Shown here piece after piece: positions 7,656-18,284 of a stretch of 29,565 nucleotides of DNA. Each line of letters begins with the position of its first letter. Within the stretch, counting starts at the first letter, position 1. The notes beneath the pieces were generated by a model. It had not been told where the DNA came from, ran no database searches, and worked only from the letters and a program-made list of their open reading frames with translations. The DNA is from Chalciporus piperatus. Lineage: Eukaryota; Basidiomycota; Agaricomycetes; Boletales; Boletaceae. A program made the position numbers and the translations under genes. The DNA lies in the NCBI GenBank assembly GCA_038093975.1, contig JBBPTG010000282.1, positions 1 through 29,565 on the forward strand. The letters run 5' to 3'.

Positions 7656-8247
7656 TGGCCTACGCTGGGCGTAGTGCACTTGGGACCCACTGGACATCAG
7701 ATATCTAGGATTCTTGGATCGCTTGACGCGTGTCATGTAGTACTTGGATAGAATACATACACCACACCCGGGATACGTGGTCATTTTAGAATAATAGGCT
7801 TTGAATATCTTCACATACTACTAGACTTGTGCTTTGATTAGATTTGTCGGGGGATCTGGACAGCAGTCATCACACAAGACAGTTCAAGTGAGAGGTGAGC
7901 GTAATGGTATTCGACTAGGCTGGACATGACATGAATGCGAACGCAACTATGCCGCGGAACACATCGAGACCATGTAAGGTGTGGGGGATGGACGGGGGGA
8001 CGATGAAAACAACCGCAGGGACATATGGACAGTGGACGTCGAACAAAGAAAAATGACACATAAAATGGGAGGGGGGGATTGCAAAAAAATAGAGAAGAAA
8101 GCAAGACCATGCGTGTATTTATTAAAAACCGTGATAATAACTTGTAGAAAACATGAGCACCTGTTCTCAGTCTCACCATCCTCGAGCGTCTACGGCATTC
8201 CGTCGTGTGTGGCTACCCCACAATGCAAATGTGCTTCCGTCGACGGG
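7656..8247. other. Intergenic region, no gene seen
   Basis: This 592-bp stretch should contain the displaced 3' flank of the membrane-protein gene at its left and the 3' UTR of the TOM70 gene at its right; these two genes converge. A 113-codon - strand open frame at 7838-8179 has poor protein composition and overlaps the expected UTR, so it is not called. No RNA gene is visible. Confidence 0.6.
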
Positions 8248-10694
8248 TTACATCATCATCGCCTGTGCGATCTGGGACAGCTGTTCGGCCATTTGAGGGT
8301 AATTCCGAATGAACTGCAATTGTGCTTTGCTAGCCTAAAGTATGCATGCGGGACTCACGTCAGCGAGGCACGTAAAGAGAACACGACTGAAGAAGGCACG
8401 GACCTCGAGATATGTCAACGCAGCAGTGATCTCTCCCTCCCCTCTCGCCATCTCGACCTGTTTCTCGAACCACGTGATCGCAACCTCGATCTCGCTCTTT
8501 TGAAGGGCGAGCTGTGCGAGGGTGGCGACGGCGGGTTCGCACGAGGGGTCCAGAACAAGGGCTTCGCGGCAGAGAGCTTCTGCTGCTGGGAGGTCTTGAC
8601 GCCATTGGTAGACCGCGAGCGCTTTGTTGACGAGGGGTAGAGGGTTGGGAGGAGAGCTGGCGAATTAACCATAAGTATCGCAAAATGCGTTGTGTGTTCG
8701 CAAGTACGTACTTGGTCTTCTCGAGCTCGATGGCTCTATCGAACTTCTCTACCGCATCTTGGAAGCGTTGTTGGTCCAACAAGAGTTCACCGCTACGTTG
8801 AACAGATCGTCAGATTCTCTCCGGTCACAAATTGGTCCACGGCACGCACTAGTAGTTGCAGACCTCACCCCGAGTAGGGAACGCCGTCATCGTGCGCCGG
8901 AAGGTGGCCATACTATTTGCAATGTTTCCCATCTTGTACTGTGCGACCGCGAGCTGAATATGCGAGAACACAAAGTCTGTGTCGAGTGTGGTAGATTGCG
9001 TATAGTTCGTTGCAGCTGACGAAAAGTCGTTTGTGATGAAGAACACTGTTCAAATATGGTCAACGACCGACGGATCATTCGGGAAAAGAGGGAAGGAACG
9101 CACCTTGTCCACGGTGGTAGTACACGTCGGGATCATCCCCATTGATCGTGATAGCATCCTCGAAGCACTTCAATGCTTGAGCGTTATTACCCTCTTCCAT
9201 GTGCACGCTCGCAAGCTTGACTAGTGATTGAGTCAATGCAGGGTTCAAACTGAGAGATTCCAGGAGATCAGCCTTGGCATCGCGAACATCAGCGGTGAGG
9301 AACCTGTCGAGAGACAAGGTGATCAGAAAATGGGACGGATGGAAGGTGCGCGATACACGTACTTGAACGTGCCCCGCAAGTTCAGAGCCTCGGCACGTCC
9401 GATATCCCACGAAATGCCTTGTTCGAGTGCCTCGTTGACGAGGGACAGAGCATGTGGGTAGTCGGCTGCGTCGAGAGCCTCCAACGCGAGCAAGAGTGTT
9501 TGGTCGCCTTGTGACGGCGTCTCCGGAAGTGTCGGATGGGGGCCTGAGCGCGGTCCTTGAGTACTGTACCAGCTAGACGACATGACGAGGAACTCACGTT
9601 TCCGGAAAGCGGCGAAATAGGCCGAGATAAATGTTTGCGAAGGCAGACGGGGTTCCCGGGTCTGTTGAGTGAAGGCAACGAGTGTAAGTGCACGAGTTGA
9701 ATACACTGAAGGGAAAGAAAGACACCCACAGTCAAGATTGTCTGAGCCTTTTGCGTTGCAAGCTTCTTCAACACGCGTTCCACTGCTTGTGCTGCCGTCT
9801 CGTTTTGGAACTTTTCAAGGATAGTCGCAGCGGTAAAGTCTGCGATAAAAAAGTATGTGTTAAAAACACTGTTTGGTTGAATGGTATGGAAAAGTATAGC
9901 ACGCACCTCTCAAAGCCTCTTCAAATAGGTTCAATGCTTCAAGGGCGGTGGCACGTCTATTGAGAGCCTTGACGTATTGAGGATCCTGACGAAGCGCACT
10001 GTCGCAGTCTGCAACAACTTGTTCGTGTTGTGGAGGATTCATGTACATGAAACCTAAGTGCATGGTTCATTAGCACGACGAACGAATGTTATCGAGGGAA
10101 CGAGAACGCACAAGCTGCTCGATTGCTGTAGAAAACGGGCTCTGCTCTCGGCGAGACCTCGATAGCCTGCGTGTACAGATCGATAGCCTGCTCGAACTTG
10201 CGCGCCTGGTAGAGGGTGTTACCCCGAGACTTGAGGGACGCTGCCTGTTTCACGCGTTCCTAACCACAAAACGAGTGAACAACAGCCTCTCATCGAACGA
10301 CCAACGAAACGCACCTCGAAGGGCATGGCAGCTATCTGCTCAGCCGATAGCGGTGTATTTTCTATCCACAGTGAATCGTCCGTCAGGATACAAAACGGTC
10401 ATAGAACTGAGAAGCGCGAGAGGACGCACCGTCGGCCTTGGGCGGTATCTCCTCAATTATAGGACCATCTGGGTGGACAGTCTTCTTCTTGGCCTTTTCT
10501 TTTTGCTTGTCTCTTGACTTGCCCTTGCCTGTGCTTGGCCGTGAGGACGAGGAGGCATAGTAGACGGCACCGGCAGCGACGACGGCAGCAGCAGTCGCAA
10601 TCAGAATTGCTCGTTTGTTTTCTGAGACGAAATCTTGAATGCGGTCGACGTAGCTGGGCGATGCGTCGGCGGGGAAAGTGTCGGTCGGGGCCAT
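8248..10694 (-). CDS. TOM70: Mitochondrial import receptor Tom70
   Basis: Twelve exons: 10430-10694, 10315-10361, 10112-10259, 9907-10053, 9730-9839, 9598-9661, 9363-9555, 9104-9303, 8850-9045, 8712-8792, 8404-8656, 8248-8334; 596 residues, the usual Tom70 length. An N-terminal anchor at about residues 28-47 ([20 protein letters not shown]) is followed by a Lys-rich linker. The clamp TPRs come next ([20 protein letters not shown] with FYSNRAACF, the Hsp70/Hsp90 tail-binding type), then the substrate-binding TPRs, with family hallmarks [47 protein letters not shown] and [11 protein letters not shown]. Tom70 sits in the outer membrane and receives chaperone-bound carrier precursors. Intron 9556-9597 is only 42 bases and the last intron (8335-8403) has a weak GTCCGT donor; both are required by conserved sequence on either side. 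Confidence 0.93.
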
Positions 10695-10912
10695 GGCGAA
10701 TGGAAATGCTGCTGTGTAACAGAACGACCACAGCGCGTCAAATTTACTTTGCTAAACCACCCGAACTCACACGCAAGACCCATGACATAAGCAAGCTCTC
10801 CAAGGTAAGTAAGTACATTGGGATCAGAGTATAATGTAAAGACATCATAGCAGAAGACAGTCGTTCTGTAGCGATGTAGCACTGGCTGACAATGGAAACA
10901 AACATCAACTCG
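10695..10912. promoter_or_regulatory. Short spacer between the HET gene and TOM70
   Basis: Only 218 bases separate the stop codon of the WD40-TPR-HET gene (10913) from the ATG of TOM70 (10694), both on the - strand. This must hold the terminator of one and the core promoter of the other. I see no clear TATA box; the stretch is pyrimidine-rich on the - strand near the TOM70 start. Confidence 0.4.
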
Positions 10913-13900
10913 TCACAAGATCTCACATTCGTCCACACGAACTTCCGTCCCGGGGAGCGTCGTATTCCCGCTCAACTGGACCATGATTTCGCAATCAGTA
11001 GCGACCCGCTTGTACAAAGGTGGGAACAATTGCCCTTGCTCAAGCAGCAGAGCATGGAAGGGTTGACGAAGGCGGACTATCAACCTCAACGCTGCGGCGT
11101 AGTCCATTTCGGATGAACCATCAACGCTCTTCGACGAGGGAGGCATCAAGTCAGTGTGGGCATGGGCATCCGACGTGGGGTCAGTTGTTCCCGACCCGTC
11201 TCCCATAGTGACATCCGCTTGTGAGGGGACAACATGATCGAGGAGAGCGTGAATCCACGGATGGACAAGGATAAATCTGCCTGTCTGTGAAAGCTTGTCC
11301 GTGGTCATGACCTGCACTTCACCGAGAGCTGACGTCTTGAGAGTATAAACCGTGCTCTGAGCGTGCAACCCTTGTCGGAGTTCCTCGACTGGAAAAGCAA
11401 TGCAGGGGAGACGTAAACGTCGGTCGGCGAAACGCGGATGACCTAGTCCAATAACCTGGTGATAGAACTGGATGACCTCCTCCTGCGATGCTCCCTGTTT
11501 CAACGTCATGATCTGCGTCTCCATGTCATCGTCCGGAATATGTGGTAGTGCGTGTGGCAACAGTTCATAGACAGCAATCTTGGCGGGAAGACAGCTGTTG
11601 AACTGCATAGACTTGCCGGTCCAGTCGAGCACTGTGACTTTGCCCAAACGGGACACAATCTCCTGTAGAAGGAATCCGAGTGCAGCTTCTCCGTCGCCGT
11701 AGTGGGGCCTGATATCACTGGAGAATATACCAATCAAGGCATAGGCAACGTCCTCCTCCACTGTCGCAAAGCGCGTCGAAGCCAAGCGTAGCTTCTCGCG
11801 TACCCCCAGAGCATCCGGATGAAAGGCGGTCAGAGCTCCGGAAGAGACATGGATAGCAGCCGCTAGTTCGGGCATGATGAGAGGGGAATCTTTGTGGTTC
11901 GGGTGGGTGTCCTTGAGATAGGGCTTCCAGTCACGATCGTAGAAGCGAATGACCTTGGGAGCGAGAAGTTCTTGGAGTGTCCACGCGCGTGTCATCCACA
12001 CACTACTCGTCAGGTTTCCAGGCTCTGACGGTGATTGCACGCTCGCAAGCAGTACGATCGTGAGCGCCGAGCATTCGTACCACATGTACATGGAGGTGAT
12101 GGACTGGTTCAACACCGCGCTCATGAGCTTGTTGATACAGCATGTATCACTCCAAGCCCAGCGATAACCAGCGTGGAGAACCATCTCGCAGAACATGCGC
12201 AATTTATCGTTCATCGGTGAGTGGTCGAGGTTGTGGACAGTTGTTGCCGAGACAAGCTGGAAAGTCGGTTCGTCCCCCTCCCATCTGTGGGAGAACATGA
12301 CATATAGGAAATAATTCTTGACAGTTTCTGAAATGTGGTTCTCGTCGAGCTCCGCAGTCATGGACGCCAGAAAGCCCTTAAAGGCTGGGTCTGCCTTGAA
12401 TAAGCGGATTCGCTCTTGGGCATCACATAACCGACCAGTTGTGACATCGATGAGCACGAGCGGACATTTCTTGAGGACATTATGAATTGCCGATTCGATG
12501 GCTGACATGGCCTGTTGCTCTGAGAGTGTTGTGTACCTCTGGCGTAGGCCTGTAAAGGCGGTTGAGACAAATGATCAGTATGACACAGGAGCAGCTTACG
12601 ACGGAGGTCTGGAGATTCAGGCGACTGATCAATCTTCGAAAGCATTGTATCGCGTGTATCGGCTGCTTCCTGTTCACGCTGCACAGCACGCAGGGCGATA
12701 TACTTCCTCTCGTACGCCCATGGAGATGAAGGGTCTAACTGGATCGCCTAATCGACGGTTAGCGCTGAGACATCAGGCATGTAAAACAGCCTTACCTGTT
12801 CCGCATCTTGGAGCGACTCTTCCCATAGATGTATTTCTGCCAGTGCTTCGCTTCGCTTGACAAAAAGCCCTCCCTCCCGCTGTGGCGATTGCTCGATCGC
12901 CAACGTGTATTGAGCCACGGCATCATCGTACTGCTTTGACTGAATGGCTCGGTCGCCCATGTTTTCAAATGCCTTGGTACATCGCTGCTTGAATCCTAGG
13001 AACTAATTTTAGTCGGATATTAGCCAAGGGGCTAGACCATCTTCTCACCGATCACCCATGCGACCGCTTCCTTGTTCGATGTCATCTCGTCTTCGAAGTT
13101 GTCTGCCATCGTCCCAAGCAGATGGGTGGCCTCCTTTATGCAGGAGGCAGCAAAGAATGCTTCGCATTTCTGTTGATCAATTGTGAACGAGAATGTATCG
13201 TATCTCCACCCAAACAACTGTCGACAGAGGCATGAGACACGAAAAAGACGCAGAAAAGAAGACACCATACTAGCTGAATAGTATCGAGCATCGGAACTTT
13301 GCAAAACGGGCCGAGTTCATGCGCCTTGTTCAAGGATTGTAACGCCTCGGCGTGCCTGCCTTTGTTCATCGCATCTTTGCCGAGTAGAAGGTACATGTAT
13401 GCCTGTAGCAGAGTGTCCAGTCGTTAGTTGCAACGAGAAGTGCCGCACGGAGTGCCTACCTCAACGAACTTGTACGCCTGTTTATCGCGAGCGAGCGACG
13501 GCTGCTTGCTAACAGAGTCAAGGGCTTCTCTGTGCTGGCCACCCTCGAACATAACGATAAACTAGTGAGAAAGGAGAGTCAGAACGAACACTTGACATGC
13601 GAGCGTATACTGTTCACCTTAATGAGAAGGATGTCTGTGTCATTCTCGTCACAAATTTCGTTAATCTCAACCATCGCATCCGCGAAGTTCCCCTGTCTGC
13701 AGAGCACCACGGTCTTTGCGAGACGGGCAATTAGGTTAGGAGCTCTCTCTCTTGCCTAAATACGTGTTCCTGTGAACTCATGGATACGCAGCAAGGATGC
13801 AAACTCACTATCTGGGCATCCTGAAGCGCTTCATCTAGTTTGCCCAGTCGTGCTCGGACGATGGCGCGGTAAGCAAATGCTTCCGGACGAGGTGTTTCAT

Positions 13901-15175
13901 CGTCGGACAGTAAATTTTCCGCTTCTATCAAGTTATCCTCATGCCAAGCGGGTAACACCTTGGCGCATACATTGAGGAGCTGGGAGAATGATAGGATATA
14001 TATTAGGTTGATCCACGCCCAAGAGAGTTACACGCAACTCACAGGCTGGTGAACGGGATGACGGACAATGTCAGAGCAGACACAGTTATCTAGGAAACTA
14101 CTTACGGACTGAAGTCGAGTAACAATGAGAGTGAATGATGGTGAGGCTCATCGAATGTATTGAAGCGATAACACTTACCGAGATGGTATAATATGTAGGA
14201 AGGAGGTCCCTCAAACTCCAAACAAACATGGTGGTCGAACATGATTGAATTGTCACGAGAAGGCTCGAGTCCATAGAGATAGCCAGCGGAGTATGATGGG
14301 GAATGATCTTGCCAATCTGCTTGCTTGTATTGAAATCCCAGAACCCAACGCATTCCCCAACGGTCGGATCTTTGCCACCTATGACGAACTTTTCCGTGCT
14401 GGAGAGATGGTACAGAGAAGGTATTAAGATTGGGTTCTGTTGGCCTGTCGATGCGGCGACGGCAATCAACGATCTCCAGGAGCCCACAAATACTTGCTGT
14501 CCATCGTTCGACCAGAAGAGCTTGGAAGCGCAAGGGACTGGAACTTCGATCATCGGCTGGTTTGGCTGACTACCGGAGACATCCCAGATGTAGACAGCGC
14601 CGTCCTGAGCATCAAAACAGGCCGCGAGGCGATTTCCCGCTGGAGAGAATTGAATAGCTGAGATCCAGTCTATCGAGCTGCGACTGGGCTTGTCAAGTTT
14701 TGAGGGAGCTGAGATGGGTTGTCCTGTTATACTCCACAAGGTGACGGAACCGTCGAACGAGGCGCATGCAACTTTAGATGAGTCTGGTGACACACCCAGT
14801 GCCGAGATGCCACTCTTGGGAAATATGACGGTCTCGAGGGCTTTCTGATGAGTCTTTGCATCCCAGATAGTGAGCGTACCGTCAAGACGCCCGCAGATGA
14901 TCCACTTTCCGTCTCCAGAGACAGCCACGGAGGATGCGGTAGTGGACCATGAGCCCACACTACGACCGTCTGCGATTCGCAATCGCGTCGCTTTGTTTTC
15001 AGGGACAGAAACCCGAATGATCTCTCGTCCATCGGGCGAGAATACCACTGACCCAGTGTACCCTTTGATGGGGATTTCGCGCAGTGGTTTGGGAGCATCT
15101 TCACGAACAAGTCAGAGGGATGCGACTCTAAGCGAAGTTCGCACCTTCCACCGTGGTCATCGTTACATCTTCCAT
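10913..15175 (-). CDS. WD40-TPR-HET fusion protein
   Basis: Eleven exons: 15145-15175, 14179-15098, 14043-14108, 13809-13979, 13618-13755, 13460-13561, 13271-13402, 13049-13217, 12796-12995, 12600-12747, 10913-12549; 1237 residues with every phase consistent. Residues about 15-315 form one seven-blade WD40 propeller (GTLTIWDAKT, GSVTLWSITG, GAVYIWDVSG, VGFWDFN). Residues about 340-700 contain TPR-like helical pairs (AFAYRAIVRARLGKLDEALQDA, split from GDRAIQSKQYDDAVAQYTLA). Residues about 770-1060 are a HET domain with its three blocks: FSHRWEGDE (about 778), DTCCINK (about 827) and TRAWTLQELLAPKVIRFYDR (about 877). HET domains trigger heterokaryon-incompatibility cell death and have a TIR-like fold. 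No P-loop NTPase is visible. The C-terminal 200 residues are unassigned. Function in self/non-self recognition is inferred from the domain only. Confidence 0.88.
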
Positions 15176-15547
15176 CGCGATCGCCCAACAAGTTGGCCAC
15201 TGCCAGTGCTAGGGAAGAGGGGAGACTACACCGTGGTAGTATTTCTCTCAGTTGGGGTCACCGGCGCTTCTGGCACACTACCGTGAAGACCTTAGAAGGG
15301 TAGGAACGACTGTCTTCCTACCTAAGGGGCTGCCTACGGGAGACTACCGTGACGATGACTCGCAGAACAAGTTCTACTTACTCACCTTCTACTTTCTCCA
15401 TGTGCAGGCCTGTACATAGCATCACATTTTGTACAACCTCTAGCCTGCAAGGAATGCTACCATGCAGTAACATAGATCTCATTCATCTACTGTAACCCAT
15501 GCGTCAGAGGGTAATAGCATGAAAAAAAACAAGAACATCGCAAGAAG
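15176..15547. promoter_or_regulatory. Promoter region of the HET gene, with a small insertion
   Basis: These 372 bases lie between the 3' end of the Rab18 gene (15548) and the HET-gene start (15175), both on the - strand. They include the 59-bp repeat-flanked insert at 15287-15345 and an imperfect hairpin CCTTAG...TAGG / CCTACCTAAGG within it. No coding feature or obvious TATA box is seen. Confidence 0.5.
15280..15352. repeat. 59-bp insert flanked by short direct repeats, copy A
   Basis: The insert 15287-15345 is flanked by ACCGTGA (15280-15286 and 15346-15352); the direct repeat extends to 10 bases, ACTACCGTGA, if the last bases of the insert are counted. It shares GAACGACTGTCTTC and the 3' end CTACGGGAGACT (CTTACGGGAGACT in copy B) with an equally long insert at 26295-26353. 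Confidence 0.55.
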
Positions 15548-16756
15548 CTAACAAGCACATCCTCCATACTGATCTTCACTCGAAGCCGCACCACCACCAC
15601 CACCACCACCACCCAAGTTGATCGTTCCTGGCATACTCTCTCCTGCATCCCTCACACGCGCACCGGTATCAGGCGTCACTGGTGCCCACAGTTCGGGCGT
15701 CTCCAGTATCTTCCTCACCAAGTCCTCGAACACCTCGCGTACACCGATTGCCGTCTTGGCGGATGCCTCGAGGAACAAGGCGTCTTGCCGTGCGGCGAAG
15801 GCTGCTGCTTCGTGCGTGGGCACTTGCCGCGAGAGTTCCTGTGTTACACTTAATAACGGAGAGGTTCATGGACAGAGATGGACATACCTTGTCTAGTTTA
15901 TTACCTACGATGATTTTGGGTACGGTTGTGGAGACGTAGGTATCTATTTCTGTGAACCATTTCGGAAGTGCGTCAAAGGTTTCTCGGTTGGCGACGTCGT
16001 ATACTGTGGGAGACACGTTCGTCCGATAGCACGAGGTGAGGGTAGCAGCAAGGCGATCGAGGTAAAGTGGGTAAGTATGTGGCGGCAGGAAGCCGAAATG
16101 GCGCAGCATGGTGTCTTACTGACCTAGAATAATCCCCTGCGCGCCACGATAATATGACGATGTGATAGTTCTAAAACGTTCTTGTCCTGCGGTATCCTTG
16201 GGTAAGACGTCAAGTTATTGCTCGACATCACGGGGACGAGAATGGGGGAGCATGGAAGACGGTGCCAGTGGAAAGGAGGAAAGAAAGCGACTGACCCAGA
16301 TGCTGAGCTTCACTTTCCGTCCGTTTACTTCCATCTTGTGTACCTGCCATATCATGTCAGAACCATATCACATTGTTACGGATCGCGCGAGTGGTTCGGC
16401 GCGATGAAGATATAACTGCGATAGATTGTGGCCAGGGAGGAGAGACCCGAGAAAAATGGTTGTGGTTCCATGCTCCATGAGGAATCATATCTCCCAACGA
16501 AGCCCAACTCCACCTGGCAGTGTTACGCCAGCCCTCCGTAGGTCAGCGTTATCCAGTTCAGCCTCAGACTCACTCGAAAGTCTACCCCAATCGTTGCAGT
16601 CGCTTCGTCCTCTGGTATCCACGCCTCATCAGAGAATCTTAAAAGGAGACTGCTCTTGCCCACAGAGGCGTTCCCGATGAGTAGGAGCTTGACGTTGACA
16701 GGGGCGAAGGTGGGATTACTACCAGAGGGCGCGGCGTTGGTCTTGATGGGCAGCAT
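15548..16756 (-). CDS. RAB18: Rab18-type small GTPase
   Basis: Exons 16574-16756, 16296-16343, 16124-16196, 15888-16003 and 15548-15838 give 236 residues. The G motifs are complete: P-loop GNASVGKS, switch [21 protein letters not shown] and EASAK. The subfamily assignment rests on [20 protein letters not shown] and the [15 protein letters not shown] stretch, which match Rab18. The protein ends in a long poly-Gly run and Cys-Ala-Cys, a double-geranylgeranylation signal. Rab18 acts on the endoplasmic reticulum and lipid droplets. The start is the ATG at 16756; a TTG two codons upstream is not a likely start. Introns 1-3 (230, 99 and 120 bases) are longer than in neighbouring genes. Confidence 0.92.
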
Positions 16757-17187
16757 GCTCAACGGTTCAATGGGTCTTGTGGGTGGCTAAGTTGGTGTGC
16801 GGCCCCAGGTGGTCGTTGGTTGTGTGAAGCCACTGCTAGCGCCTCGTTTACCCCACGCGCCGGGTTACTCTATCAGCCTGATCCCGACATCCGAGTTCGT
16901 TTGTGGTTATCAACTACGGTGCACACTTTCTATACGACAGAACCTGACAGAACAATATCAAAACGACAACAAGCTGCGAGTACAACACAGACGATTATTG
17001 CAAGGCATATCTATAACTACCTCCTCAGACGAACGCGGCGCCGACAATGTGGACCAAGAATGATTCCCAGCATGTTTGCGAAGGAGACTAGTACTGAGAC
17101 TCGGTGCGTAGGGCTTACGATGTCTGTGTGCATTGCGCGATCCAGGTTCTCACATGGTGACCCACAAATGCGTCGGTGTGAGTGTTT
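16757..17187. other. Intergenic region between NUDT21 and Rab18
   Basis: These 431 bases contain the 3' UTR of NUDT21 and the promoter of the Rab18 gene, both on the - strand. No conserved coding segment or RNA gene is seen; the open frames on the + strand have no protein character. Confidence 0.55.
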
Positions 17188-18133
<946 letters not shown>

Positions 18134-18284
18134 CGTCGTCGTCGTCGTCGAGCACGTCGAGCACGCTAGTGACAAGAATGTGACATAAATGTGACAGTAG
18201 TGTGACATTGTTACCAGGCCGGGCCGATCTCAGACGTTGTCGATGCCACTGAGCATGCTCAGCGGAGAAGCAGAATGAGCGAGG
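18134..18284. promoter_or_regulatory. Bidirectional promoter NUDT21 / SulP transporter
   Basis: Only 151 bases separate the two start codons, so both genes must share regulatory DNA. The region opens with a (CGT)n run next to the NUDT21 ATG and then carries four GTGACA motifs spaced 11 bases apart. No TATA box is seen. Confidence 0.65.
18169..18207. promoter_or_regulatory. Four GTGACA motifs at exact 11-bp spacing
   Basis: GTGACA starts at 18169, 18180, 18191 and 18202. The five bases between motifs differ (AGAAT, TAAAT, GTAGT), so the motif is kept while the spacer varies. The spacing is about one helical turn, which would place all four on one DNA face. TGACA is a core recognised by TALE-type homeodomain proteins, a possible but unproven reader. 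Confidence 0.6.

Noticed and set aside
7838..8179. 113-codon open frame on the - strand
   Set aside because: Cys/His/Phe-rich without domain, located in the expected 3' UTR region of TOM70, no supporting exons.
14043..14108. Two 3-base micro-exons (TCC and CCT) separated by a 60-base intron in the HET gene
   Set aside because: The whole 66-base interval is open in phase 0 between a good acceptor and a good donor, so a single 66-base exon is simpler.
16756..16762. TTG start two codons upstream of the Rab18 ATG
   Set aside because: Non-ATG starts are rare in fungi and the ATG at 16756 already gives a full-length Rab.
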